Origin: Bacteroidales bacterium
GTDB taxonomy: Bacteria > Bacteroidota > Bacteroidia > Bacteroidales > JAGOPY01
Direction of reading: 5' to 3'
Assembly: GCA_030638325.1 (NCBI GenBank)
Contig: DAOWEV010000137.1
Coordinates: forward strand, 1 to 14,598
DNA length: 14,598 nt
In this document: positions 1 to 7,297 of the stretch, in pieces
Numbering within the stretch: the first letter of the stretch is position 1
Layout of the letters: each line of letters begins with the position of its first letter
Position numbers and translations under genes: made by a program
Notes under the pieces: generated by a model
Told to the model about the DNA's origin: nothing
What the model saw: the letters and a program-made list of their open reading frames with translations, nothing else
Databases searched by the model: none

Positions 1-1
1 A

Positions 2-346
2 ATTCCTGAAGTATTTCATACAATTGATGCCGGTAAATACCTCTGGATCGGATATTGGATCACTGACCAACCTACTGAACAATATCCTGCAGGTGTCGAC
101 AATGGCCCTGCCATCGCCGGTTTCGGAGACATGATGTCATCTGATGATGGAGACACATGGGAATCAATGTATGAAGCCAATCCTGATCTCAACTATAACT
201 GGAACCTTCAGGCTTACGTTACCAACGAAAAGGGCGAAGAAATACAAATTACAAGAAGCATGAATGTTAGAAAGACCAGCATGCAACGGGGTCAAAATCC
301 CGGTCACCTGACATCTTCGGAAAATTCTAAACAAACAAGCAAATAA
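2..346 (+). CDS. C-terminal end of a large secreted protein (5' truncated by window)
   Basis: The frame is open from the first bases of the window and ends at TAA 344-346, so only the last 114 residues are visible. They include an aromatic and Gly-rich stretch (KYLWIGYWITDQ, then YPAGVDNGPAIAGFGDMM) followed by DDGDTWESM and NYNWNLQAYV. This pattern resembles the beta-sandwich (choice-of-anchor / cleaved-adhesin type) domains of secreted Bacteroidota proteases and adhesins, where W-x-G-Y and PAG-DxGP motifs recur. No type IX secretion C-terminal signal is evident; the tail is Lys/Ser/Thr/Gln-rich and ends QTSK. The next gene starts 10 bases downstream, so the two are probably co-transcribed. 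The domain call comes from motif resemblance only, and the catalytic or binding part of the protein lies outside the window. Confidence 0.7.
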   Translation: MPEVFHTIDAGKYLWIGYWITDQPTEQYPAGVDNGPAIAGFGDMMSSDDGDTWESMYEANPDLNYNWNLQAYVTNEKGEEIQITRSMNVRKTSMQRGQNPGHLTSSENSKQTSK

Positions 347-356
347 TCTATTGAAC

Positions 357-1187
357 ATGAATAATCTCTTTGTTAAAACAGGCATCATTTTCTTAGTCTT
401 TCTTTTAACCGGGATTCATGAAATCCGGGCACAATCCGGGGCTGAGATCCGGAATGTGGACTTCTACCTCGAAAATAACAAGCTCATTATCACATACGAT
501 ATCGCCAATAGCAGCGCTGATGAGTCGTTTAATATCTGGATCAAAATAAAAACAGCATACGGACAGCTCATCCAGGCAACTTCCCTCACAGGAGATATTT
601 CCAGTGGCGTGAAAGGCGGGTCCGGTAAAAGAATTGTTTGGGATGTTATAGCCGATAATGTGTCTCTGGACGATGATATTCTAATCGAAGTATTCGCCAG
701 GGCTGAATCTGAAGAGCCCGCTGTCGTTGAGAAACCCGAACCTGAAATAACTCCTGCCGTTCAAAAATCTCCCACCGGAAAAAAAATAAGTGTTGGAAAG
801 GCGCTCTTGTTTTCTGCTATATTACCGGGTTTAGGAAATACTTATGTGAAAGGAAAAGGAGCCGCCTGGCTGTGGGGTGTACTGGGTTATGGATGTATTG
901 TTGGATCCGTTGTCATGAACAATATGGCCTATAATAATTATGAAGATTATAAAACAGCTGCTACATCTGATGAAAGGGATCAGCTATATGATAAAGCAAG
1001 CACATATGATCTGGGGTCCAAAGTTTTAATTGGCGCCGCAGCTACAATCTGGGTGGTTGATCTCGTGATTACAGGCATACAGGCAGGAAAAGCGCGAAAA
1101 ACATCACATGCATCAAATATTCGGTTAAACTATCAGATCGATCCTCACAGTCAGCAATATATGGTCGGTTTGACTTATAAGTTTTAA
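357..1187 (+). CDS. Secreted beta-sandwich protein with DUF5683-like C-terminal membrane domain
   Basis: I chose ATG 357 (276 residues); an in-frame TTG at 351 would add two residues. Residues 1-26 form a signal peptide ending IRAQ. Residues about 31-115 form an all-beta domain with the motif GGSGKRIVWDV (88-97) and a DDDILIEVFAR end, a module I associate with Bacteroidota envelope proteins. A Pro/Glu-rich linker follows (about 117-140). Residues 145-245 contain SAILPGLGNTYVKGKG, matching the A-x-LPG-x-G-x-x-Y signature of DUF5683-like proteins, and two hydrophobic segments (about 168-188 and 222-240). The protein ends in Lys-Phe, a terminal aromatic like that of outer-membrane proteins. It sits directly upstream of the caspase gene. 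Role unknown; I infer an envelope scaffold or sensor. The domain names are from memory of motifs and were not searched. Confidence 0.75.
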   Translation: MNNLFVKTGIIFLVFLLTGIHEIRAQSGAEIRNVDFYLENNKLIITYDIANSSADESFNIWIKIKTAYGQLIQATSLTGDISSGVKGGSGKRIVWDVIADNVSLDDDILIEVFARAESEEPAVVEKPEPEITPAVQKSPTGKKISVGKALLFSAILPGLGNTYVKGKGAAWLWGVLGYGCIVGSVVMNNMAYNNYEDYKTAATSDERDQLYDKASTYDLGSKVLIGAAATIWVVDLVITGIQAGKARKTSHASNIRLNYQIDPHSQQYMVGLTYKF

Positions 1188-1200
1188 ACAGTCTCTATGC

Positions 1201-1260
1201 CTGTTACAGGTTACAGGTTGCAGGTTAAACCCGCAACCTGCAACCTGCAACAAAAAACAG
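1201..1260. repeat. Heptad-based snap-back repeat, copy 1 (upstream of caspase gene)
   Basis: The left arm 1210-1226 (GTTACAGGTTGCAGGTT) pairs with the right arm 1235-1251 at 16 of 17 positions; the one mismatch would be a G-U pair in RNA. The loop is 8 bases, and an outer CTGTT/AACAG pair lies at 1201-1205 and 1256-1260. Each arm is itself a direct repeat of a 7-base unit, GGTTRCA. A second copy lies after the caspase gene at 3048-3115. It might act as a terminator or mRNA stabiliser between the two genes, but no U-run follows it. Confidence 0.8.
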
Positions 1261-1273
1261 ACAACATATTAGT

Positions 1274-1281
1274 TAGTTTTG
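1274..1281 (+). promoter_or_regulatory. Candidate Bacteroidota -7 box (TAGTTTTG) for the caspase gene
   Basis: TAGTTTTG fits the Bacteroidota -7 consensus TAnnTTTG and lies 19 bases before the ATG at 1301. No TTTG -33 element is visible at the expected distance. If real, it would let the caspase gene be transcribed separately from the genes before the hairpin repeat. Confidence 0.3.
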
Positions 1282-1300
1282 TGAATTAAGCACCTATATT

Positions 1301-3010
1301 ATGAAACACTTTATTTTTGGTATATCCCTGTTATTTCTGACAACGTCAATACAGGCACAGGAAGTCATAAGCGGTAAAAGCAAGCCCAAAAGGATACAAT
1401 TAACAATCCCAAAACCATCGTTTGTTACGGCATTACCTGACCTGATCATCGCTGGTGAAACTTTTTCCGATCAGGATAAAAATAATTTCATTGACGCTGA
1501 TGAATTCAGTGAGATCCGTTTCAATGTCGAAAATATTGGGAAAGGTGTTGCTGAAAACGTGATGGTCAGAGTCTCATTAAAAAACGAGGATATCCGGGGC
1601 CTTTCCTTTGGAAAAGAAATCCCGGTAGGTGATATTCCTGCTGATACTAAAAAAGAAGTGTCTGTCCCGATAACTGCCTCTATCGACCTCGAGGATCAAA
1701 TTGCAGAGTTTATCATCGAAGTGAGGGAAGAGAGAGGATTTGATGCTTTCCCGCTGGAGATCAAAATTGAGACCAAAAAGTTCAGGACCCCCGAGGTGAT
1801 CATTGCCGATGCAGTATTTAGCACGGAAGACGGGGGACTGATCAAATTGAATTACCCGATCAACCTGAAAGTTATCGTTCAGAATATTGGAGATGGTGAT
1901 GCAACCGGTGTGGTGACTGAATTTTTGCTGACCAATCCCAATTGTGTATTCCTCGGAGAGCATAACAGGTATGAACTTGGCCGGCTGGAAGTTGGTGAAA
2001 CACAAGAACTTGAATTTCTATTTACAGCCACAAGGCGTTATATCGGGAGTGAAATACCGGTTTATGTGGATGTTACGGAACAGTATAATAAATATTCCAG
2101 GGATACGGCCCTGAATGTTGGATTGCAACAGCGGCTCACGGCCCGGAACCAGGTGGTTATAAGTGGAATCGTGACAGCTTCACAGGAAGTGAAGATCGCT
2201 TCTTTATCAGCAGACGTGGATAAGAACATACCGGTGAATAATTATAAAAATCAAAACAGGTACGCCCTGATCATTGGAAATGAGGATTACTCCAAATACC
2301 AGAGAGGGATATCCACAGAATCGAATGTGCAGTTTGCCAGGAATGATGCAAAGATCTTCAAAGATTATGCGGTAAATACCCTCGGTGTTGAAAATAGCAA
2401 TGTATATCTTTTAATAGACGCAACAGCCGGTGAGATACAGCAAAAGATCGACCTGGTTTCAAAACTTGCCACTAAAACAGGTACTCAGGCAGAGATCATT
2501 TTCTATTATGCCGGACATGGCCTTCCTGATGAATCAACGAAAGAGCCTTACCTGATCCCGGTCGACGTATCCGGATCCAACCTGAGTTCCGCAGTAAAAC
2601 TGGGGGATATATATGCCAGTTTCAGTAAAACAGGGGCCAAAAGGATCACGGTTTTTCTGGATGCTTGTTTTAGCGGGGGTGGGAGAAATGCGATGCTGAT
2701 AGCCGCAAGAAGTGTCAAGGTTGTCCCGAAACAGCAATTAATTGATGGTAATATGGTTGTATTTTGTTCCAGCAGCAGCGAGCAATCAGCTTTGCCTTAT
2801 GTGGATAAGCAACACGGACTGTTCACCTATTATCTGCTGAAAAAGCTACAGTATTCCAAAGGGGATGTTTCCTATGGAGAACTTGCTGATTATCTTACTC
2901 AAAAGGTAAGCCTGGAGTCGCTTAAAATTAACCAGAAAGAGCAGGATCCCCAGGTGAAATTCAGCCTGCAGGTGAAGAAGGATTGGGAAAACTGGAGATT
3001 TGATGAATAA
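1301..3010 (+). CDS. Secreted caspase-family (C14) protease with EF-hand-like loop and CARDB-like domains
   Basis: A 569-residue protein with a signal peptide (1-20, ending SIQAQ). Residues 57-68 read D-x-D-x-N-x-F-I-D-x-x-E, the spacing of an EF-hand calcium loop. It leads into two CARDB-like beta domains, about 45-150 (FNVENIGKGVAENV) and about 165-280 (VIVQNIGDGDATGV). The C-terminal 320-550 is a caspase/metacaspase fold. RYALIIGNEDY opens it, His406 lies in YYAGHG, and Cys456 lies in VFLDACFSG; these form the His/Cys dyad of peptidase family C14. VFCSSSSEQSA and HGLFTYYLLKKL complete the usual core. Both catalytic residues are present, so it should be active, outside the cytoplasm. The substrate is unknown. 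Its neighbours are envelope proteins, including one with DUF4384, a domain often found with bacterial caspases. Two hairpin repeats bracket the gene. Confidence 0.93.
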   Translation: MKHFIFGISLLFLTTSIQAQEVISGKSKPKRIQLTIPKPSFVTALPDLIIAGETFSDQDKNNFIDADEFSEIRFNVENIGKGVAENVMVRVSLKNEDIRGLSFGKEIPVGDIPADTKKEVSVPITASIDLEDQIAEFIIEVREERGFDAFPLEIKIETKKFRTPEVIIADAVFSTEDGGLIKLNYPINLKVIVQNIGDGDATGVVTEFLLTNPNCVFLGEHNRYELGRLEVGETQELEFLFTATRRYIGSEIPVYVDVTEQYNKYSRDTALNVGLQQRLTARNQVVISGIVTASQEVKIASLSADVDKNIPVNNYKNQNRYALIIGNEDYSKYQRGISTESNVQFARNDAKIFKDYAVNTLGVENSNVYLLIDATAGEIQQKIDLVSKLATKTGTQAEIIFYYAGHGLPDESTKEPYLIPVDVSGSNLSSAVKLGDIYASFSKTGAKRITVFLDACFSGGGRNAMLIAARSVKVVPKQQLIDGNMVVFCSSSSEQSALPYVDKQHGLFTYYLLKKLQYSKGDVSYGELADYLTQKVSLESLKINQKEQDPQVKFSLQVKKDWENWRFDE

Positions 3011-3047
3011 AACTATGCTATTTCAAAACAAGTATGGAATTAATTGA

Positions 3048-3115
3048 CTGTTACAAGTTACAGGTTACAGGTTGCAAGTTGAAACCTGCAACCTATAACC
3101 TGCAACAACAAAACA
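3048..3115. repeat. Heptad-based snap-back repeat, copy 2 (downstream of caspase gene)
   Basis: Left arm 3057-3080 and right arm 3083-3106 are complementary at 21 of 24 positions with a 2-base spacer. The left side is a run of 7-base units of the form GTTRCAR. The outer CTGTT and AACAG ends match those of copy 1 at 1201-1260. It lies between the caspase and DUF4384 genes. Confidence 0.8.
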
Positions 3116-3147
3116 GTAATTATTGACCCTGAAAATTTTAAAGTTAT

Positions 3148-3981
3148 ATGCGATCAGCTAATTATATTTACTTGTCCTGCTTCATTGCCTTATTTTTACA
3201 AATTAACAACCCTTTATCTGCTCAGAAAAAAGTTACCGTAACAGCAAAGGGAAGTTATGTTTCAAGAGACCTTACACCTGAACAAACAAGGGCCAAAGCC
3301 ATTCAGGAAGCCAAAAAGAATGCTTTGCTGAAGGCCGGCATCTCTGAAAATATTATGGTCACCGATTTCCTGTATACCTTTGAAGACAATGAAAAATTCC
3401 AGGAAATATTTCAGGCTTTTACTTCAACCGAAACAGGAGGGGAGATAATAGTAGATAACATCATAAGTGAAAGCAGAAGTTTTGATGAACACAACAATAT
3501 GATCGTGGATGTTGAGATACAAGCCACCGTATTTAAACATAAAAAGAAAAATGATCCGGCATTAAAATTAAAGGTTGATGGTATCGACGAGTATTACAAC
3601 GATCAGGAATATCTGAAATTTACGGTGACCCCCTCCCTGGATGGATTTCTTAAAATTTTTAACATTACCGATGATACTTCCCACTGTTTATATCCATACA
3701 GTGATCCTGTAAATAAGCATTGGAATGATAACCCCGGCTTCCAGCTCCACAAATATGAAACCCTTGAATTTCCGTTTAACCCTGTTTTCGATCAGGGATA
3801 TTACCTCGGAATTGACGATCCCGGAAAAGATGTGGAATTCAACCTGCTGATCTTTGTATTTTCCGTGAAGAATATTCCTTTTATGGAGGACGAAACCGTT
3901 AATAATATTATGAAATGGATTTACACTATTCCCCCCGATGAAAGGGTTGTTGTTCAATATGGTTTTATCATAAAAAAGTAG
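3148..3981 (+). CDS. Secreted LPP20/FlgT-like protein with DUF4384-type C-terminal domain
   Basis: A 277-residue protein with an N-terminal signal sequence (about 1-25, ending LSAQ). Residues 27-130 carry the pattern of LPP20/FlgT N-terminal domains: VTVTAKGSYV, then a helix with Ala-spaced repeats (RAKAIQEAKKNALLKAG), then GEIIVDNIISES and the strand NMIVDVEIQATV. Residues about 137-225 look like DUF4384: LKVDGIDEYYNDQEYLKF, then a strand ending in a DGFLKIFNI turn, then CLYPYSD, the LyP-type motif of that family. In other bacteria DUF4384 is found in or beside caspase-like proteases and kinases, and here the caspase gene is 137 bases upstream. The function is unknown; I infer a periplasmic or surface partner of the caspase. 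The domain calls are from pattern recognition. Confidence 0.75.
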   Translation: MRSANYIYLSCFIALFLQINNPLSAQKKVTVTAKGSYVSRDLTPEQTRAKAIQEAKKNALLKAGISENIMVTDFLYTFEDNEKFQEIFQAFTSTETGGEIIVDNIISESRSFDEHNNMIVDVEIQATVFKHKKKNDPALKLKVDGIDEYYNDQEYLKFTVTPSLDGFLKIFNITDDTSHCLYPYSDPVNKHWNDNPGFQLHKYETLEFPFNPVFDQGYYLGIDDPGKDVEFNLLIFVFSVKNIPFMEDETVNNIMKWIYTIPPDERVVVQYGFIIKK

Positions 3982-3995
3982 TGGTATAATTGACC

Positions 3996-4003
3996 TATAT
4001 TTG
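3996..4003 (+). promoter_or_regulatory. Candidate -7 box (TATATTTG) ahead of the FISUMP gene
   Basis: TATATTTG is a full match to TAnnTTTG and lies 37 bases before the GTG at 4041. It falls inside the longer reading that would begin at TTG 3990, which favours the later start. No clear -33 TTTG was found. Confidence 0.35.
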
Positions 4004-4040
4004 CATTTCAGATCATTCATCCTTGCAAAGCCGGATTATC

Positions 4041-4679
4041 GTGAAAAAACGACTGATGTTTATCTCTTTACTGATTTTATCATGTGCTGGAATGCTTAGC
4101 TCCCAGTCAAAGCAGGAGTTTCAGGATGATACTTTACCTGCCGGTTCATTCAGAGATCTAAGGGATGGAAGTACCTATAAATACATTCGGATCGGGGATC
4201 AGGTCTGGATGTCACAGAATATCAATTATCTTACATTCAAGGGTTCTGATTGTTATAAAAAAGACCCTGATAATTGTGATAAATATGGCAGGTTATATAA
4301 TCTTGATGCGGCTATGATAGCTTGCCCCGATGGCTGGCATTTGCCTTCTGATGAAGAGTGGAAAACCCTTGAAAGATACCTCGAAATGCCTGAAAGAGAA
4401 GTGAGAAAACAAGGATTGAGAGGAGATACGGAAGGCCGGGATTTGAAAGCAGGAGGGAAAACCGGATTTGATGCATTATTAGCGGGAAAAATATTTGGGA
4501 ACCTTATGGCTGACCAGAAATTGGATAAGGAAACTTATTTTTGGACATCTAAACAAAATAAGTATTCAAATGAGAGCTATATCAGGATGTTGTCAAAAAA
4601 GAGTGATAGAATATACAGATCGATCGATCCCGGGGAGTATAAGTATAGTGTTCGTTGTATTAAAGATGAAAATCCTTAA
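4041..4679 (+). CDS. FISUMP-domain exported protein
   Basis: I chose GTG 4041 (212 residues) because it begins a proper signal peptide (MKKRLMFISLLILSCAG). The upstream TTG at 3990 adds 17 non-hydrophobic residues and overlaps a promoter-like box. The cysteine at residue 15 sits in LILSC, a weak lipobox, so a lipoprotein is possible. The rest matches the Fibrobacter succinogenes major paralogous (FISUMP, TIGR02145-type) domain in order: DGSTYKYIRIGDQVWMSQNI (42-61), DKYGRLYNLDAAMIACPDGWHLPSDEEW (80-107), TYFWTSKQNK (165-174) and YSVRCIKDE (202-210). FISUMP proteins are surface proteins with no assigned activity. The stop codon overlaps the next start by one base (TAATG, 4677-4681), so the crotonase-like gene is probably translationally coupled. 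Confidence 0.88.
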   Translation: MKKRLMFISLLILSCAGMLSSQSKQEFQDDTLPAGSFRDLRDGSTYKYIRIGDQVWMSQNINYLTFKGSDCYKKDPDNCDKYGRLYNLDAAMIACPDGWHLPSDEEWKTLERYLEMPEREVRKQGLRGDTEGRDLKAGGKTGFDALLAGKIFGNLMADQKLDKETYFWTSKQNKYSNESYIRMLSKKSDRIYRSIDPGEYKYSVRCIKDENP

Positions 4680-5443
4680 TGATTATGAAAACAATAATTG
4701 ACAGTCCTTATTTATTAGTTACAAAATCAAACGATCTTGCCATTGTTAAAATCAGGGGCAAGGTTTTTGAATTGATCACGAACCTGGATGAAAGCCAGCT
4801 CCTCACCGACTTTATTCGTGAGACTGAATATGACCGGGAGGTAAAAGGATTAATGATACTGAGCGAGCCTGAATGTCTTGGTGCAAAAGCCTACGATGAA
4901 TTCATGGAAGGCATCATTGTTGAGGCAGCTGCTGATGATAAAAGTGAGATTACGAAATTTTCAGAAGGAAATATCAGGTTCAGGGAGATAAATATTTTGA
5001 ATAAATTCATCAAACTTTTGGCAAGTTACCAGAAACTTTATATTGCAGGCATCTCCTGCGATCTGGCCACTCCATTTGCCGGGGTTTTCCTGGTGGCAGA
5101 TTTCAGGATGGCCACTCCCGGAACCAGCTTTACTTTTGCTCATAACAAATACGGCTTGCATCCAAACGGAGGATTGCCATTTATCCTGAACCATTACCTC
5201 GGCCATTCGAGGGCGCTTGAGGTGATGCTGTCAACACGCATATCTGCTGAAGAGGCGTTGAAACTGGGACTAATTAATTATATCCTGCCGTGTGAGGATT
5301 TTGAAACCCAGTGTGTCAATAAGATCAAACCTTTCCTTCAAATCAATAGTACCTCGCTCAGAAACACCAAGCGCCTGGCCAATTTTAACAATAAAGCCCT
5401 CGAAGAGTATTTTGAATATGAAGCGAGCATTTTGAACTTGTAG
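4679..5443 (+). CDS. Crotonase-fold (enoyl-CoA hydratase/isomerase family) protein lacking both hydratase glutamates
   Basis: A 254-residue cytoplasmic protein. The crotonase core spans about 118-204: LYIAGISCD, then VFLVADFRMATPGTSFTFA, then GLHPNGG, then LGHSRALEVMLSTRISAEEALKLGLINYILP, the classic end of the family core. Aligned by eye to rat enoyl-CoA hydratase, Glu144 corresponds to Gly135 and Glu164 to His155, and the usual GGG helix start is replaced by TPFAG. Ordinary hydration of enoyl-CoA is therefore unlikely; another acyl-CoA reaction or a binding role is possible. The start overlaps the FISUMP stop by one base, and a second ATG lies at 4685. The propeller gene follows after 30 bases. 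The fold call is firm; the residue assignments rest on a manual alignment. Confidence 0.85.
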   Translation: MIMKTIIDSPYLLVTKSNDLAIVKIRGKVFELITNLDESQLLTDFIRETEYDREVKGLMILSEPECLGAKAYDEFMEGIIVEAAADDKSEITKFSEGNIRFREINILNKFIKLLASYQKLYIAGISCDLATPFAGVFLVADFRMATPGTSFTFAHNKYGLHPNGGLPFILNHYLGHSRALEVMLSTRISAEEALKLGLINYILPCEDFETQCVNKIKPFLQINSTSLRNTKRLANFNNKALEEYFEYEASILNL

Positions 5444-5473
5444 GGAAAAAGGAAAAAAAAAGAAGAACACAGA

Positions 5474-6511
5474 TTGTCTAAAGAAATAAAGATTGCTTAC
5501 CGCCTGTTTGCCATTCTCGGTACCCTGATCGTAATATTGGTGCTCGGAGCTTATGTTTATCTGAAGCTTACTGCACCGCATCTGTTCAACTTTTCAAAGG
5601 TGATCCATGAAGAAAGAGTGGAGATCACGTTTGATGATCTTCCGGGAAGTGTTTTTATAGCTGGCATGCATGGATGTGAAAACATATACCTGATGCCAGC
5701 CTCCTTGAAGTTTTTTGTTACGGATCTCGGGGGATATATCCATTGTATCGATGGCCCTGCACATGATAAGCTGAAGATCGTGAAGTCGTTGAAATTGGGC
5801 AGACAGGCCATTGGCCTTTGCCTAAGGCCTGATGGGTGGCTCTACGCAGGCGTCTCAGACCTTGATAAGGAAGGATGGCAACACACAGGGGCTTATATTG
5901 TTAAGGTGGATACCCTGCTGGAGCAAATGGCCATTCTTTCCCGGCCTTTTCCATCCATGAACGGAATAGCATTCGATGATGCCGGTGATCTTTTTATTAC
6001 ATCCGGTAACTTTAATCCTCTTCACCCATCCGGAACAGTTTTTATCATGCGTACCGGGGCCGGCAGCTATTTGGATACGGTATCAGCGGTTATTCATGAC
6101 ATTGGCATGGCCAATGGATTGTTTTTCGATCAAAGATCCGGCATGTTATATGTGAGTAATACCATTGAGTGTGTCTATGCCTTCCGGGTTTCCGGTCATG
6201 ATGCAATGAAAGTATATCAGCATACAAAATTCCTGGAGCTGACCGATGATCTGTGTGTTGACCGGGAAGGCAATATATGGATGACCGATCCGGGTCATTC
6301 AACCATAAAAAAATATGATCCGGATGAGAAATCCCTTACAAGATTTAATATCCGGGGCATCGGGCAGACTTCATCATGCAGGATACGTACCGAAGATGGG
6401 AAGCAGATCTTATACATCACGGAGATCAATAAAAAGCATAGTCCCCTGTCAGGATCATTTGACGGCAGAGGCGTTTTTGTTATACCATTGCAGGAACTGG
6501 AAAAATTTTAA
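5474..6511 (+). CDS. Membrane-anchored SMP-30/gluconolactonase-like beta-propeller
   Basis: A 345-residue protein starting at TTG 5474; no in-frame ATG occurs before the propeller, and an A-rich stretch with AGGAA precedes it. One transmembrane helix (about 9-31) is followed by an exported domain. Propeller blades show the SMP-30/LRE repeat: MNGIAFDDAGDLFIT (162-176), ANGLFFDQRSGMLYVSNT (213-230) and DDLCVDREGNIWMTD (258-272). Candidate metal ligands by analogy with SMP-30 are Glu69 (GCEN), Asn163 or Asn214, and Asp259. A role as a lactonase or sugar-acid hydrolase facing the periplasm is plausible, and strictosidine-synthase-like propellers are the alternative. It lies 30 bases after the crotonase-like gene, suggesting one transcript. 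The substrate is not indicated. Confidence 0.8.
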   Translation: MSKEIKIAYRLFAILGTLIVILVLGAYVYLKLTAPHLFNFSKVIHEERVEITFDDLPGSVFIAGMHGCENIYLMPASLKFFVTDLGGYIHCIDGPAHDKLKIVKSLKLGRQAIGLCLRPDGWLYAGVSDLDKEGWQHTGAYIVKVDTLLEQMAILSRPFPSMNGIAFDDAGDLFITSGNFNPLHPSGTVFIMRTGAGSYLDTVSAVIHDIGMANGLFFDQRSGMLYVSNTIECVYAFRVSGHDAMKVYQHTKFLELTDDLCVDREGNIWMTDPGHSTIKKYDPDEKSLTRFNIRGIGQTSSCRIRTEDGKQILYITEINKKHSPLSGSFDGRGVFVIPLQELEKF

Positions 6512-6550
6512 GATTTGAAAGTTGAGCCTCTTCCGAAAAGCAGTAAAAAA

Positions 6551-6657
6551 ATTGCCACAGATTCACAGATTTAATTTTTTTTAATAATCTGTGAACTTAA
6601 CGAAGTGATTTCATGAACACCTTTGAAAATAAGTAATATTGTGAATAATCTGTGGCA
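6551..6657. repeat. Nested inverted repeats with CACAGATT units
   Basis: TGCCACAGATT (6553-6563) is perfectly inverted at 6647-6657. Nested inside, TTCACAGATT (6562-6571) is perfectly inverted at 6586-6595 around an A/T-only loop with eight Ts. The left arm is the direct repeat CACAGATT-CACAGATT. The inner hairpin could end the transcript of the propeller gene. The remaining sequence in this 243-base gap shows no gene. Confidence 0.7.
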
Positions 6658-6694
6658 TATTTTTCAAATAATGTCTTTTTGAACCGACCTCAAA

Positions 6695-6726
6695 TTTGAA
6701 TATTATCTGCAAATTGTATACCTTTA
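6695..6726 (+). promoter_or_regulatory. Candidate Bacteroidota promoter for the small secreted protein gene
   Basis: TTTG at 6695-6698 and TACCTTTA at 6719-6726 are separated by 20 bases. This fits the Bacteroidota arrangement TTTG-N19..21-TAnnTTTG with one mismatch in the -7 box. It predicts a leader of roughly 20 bases before ATG 6755. Confidence 0.4.
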
Positions 6727-6754
6727 TCGTAAATAATCATTAAATAGATTTGTC

Positions 6755-7297
6755 ATGAAAATTAAAAAAACAATATTTACCATATTGATGATAGCGTTAT
6801 CATTTACGGGAGCTTATGCCCAGAACCTGATAGCATCAAAGCCTGCTCATATTATGCTGTTTGGCCAGCTTTCCGATGGAACAGATGTTACGGCAGAATC
6901 CCGGCAGCTTTCTGTTATTTATGATCCCGGATGGATGAAGGGCGAACTCCCCATCGCCTCCCTCAGTTCATCCGACCCACAGATTCAGTCTTACCTGGAA
7001 AAAATCAACATTGAATCGATTCGTTTTGAAGTGCAGTTGGAGGGAACCTTCGAATACGGTAATTCACTCAATCAGAAATTTACGGTCGAAGCTGAAATCT
7101 TTTCGGGCGAAAGCAGCAGCAAGGCCATGATGAATTTTCTTATTTCAAATAAGAAGACAAAGGACCTGAATAAGTTCCAACAGGTTTGTACCGGTGAATT
7201 GTCATTATCTTATCATTTTGGCCTCATCAATATACCGTATCTAAGTGATAAGGTAGGATTCCAGTTCACACAGAATGTTAGTTTTATAAAGAGATAA
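6755..7297 (+). CDS. Small secreted protein of unknown function
   Basis: A 180-residue protein that I do not recognise. It starts with a strong signal peptide (MKIKKTIFTILMIALSFTGAYA, cleavage near residue 22). The mature part alternates polar and hydrophobic residues and looks mostly beta (for example SIRFEVQLEGTFEYG and QKFTVEAEIFSGE), with no cysteine except Cys145 and no repeat. It could be a periplasmic beta-barrel or lipocalin-like binding protein, but nothing specific supports a function. It has its own candidate promoter and is followed by a large hairpin repeat, so it is probably a single-gene transcript upstream of the sigma-factor pair. Confidence 0.75.
   Translation: MKIKKTIFTILMIALSFTGAYAQNLIASKPAHIMLFGQLSDGTDVTAESRQLSVIYDPGWMKGELPIASLSSSDPQIQSYLEKINIESIRFEVQLEGTFEYGNSLNQKFTVEAEIFSGESSSKAMMNFLISNKKTKDLNKFQQVCTGELSLSYHFGLINIPYLSDKVGFQFTQNVSFIKR

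Noticed and set aside
1201..1260. Hairpin as a classical Rho-independent terminator
   Set aside because: There is no U-run after the stem and the arms are tandem units; it is better described as a repeat, though a termination role is not excluded.
1577..2005. Minus-strand reading frame inside the caspase gene
   Set aside because: It lies opposite the CARDB-like region, which is clearly coding on the plus strand, and shows no protein-like motifs.
3990..4040. TTG 3990 as start of the FISUMP gene
   Set aside because: It adds 17 residues before a good signal peptide and overlaps a TATATTTG promoter-like box; GTG 4041 gives a normal signal sequence.
6745..6752. TAGATTTG as a -7 promoter box for the gene at 6755
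   Set aside because: It is only two bases from the ATG, so transcription would start inside the gene; the TTTG-N20-TACCTTTA pair upstream fits better.
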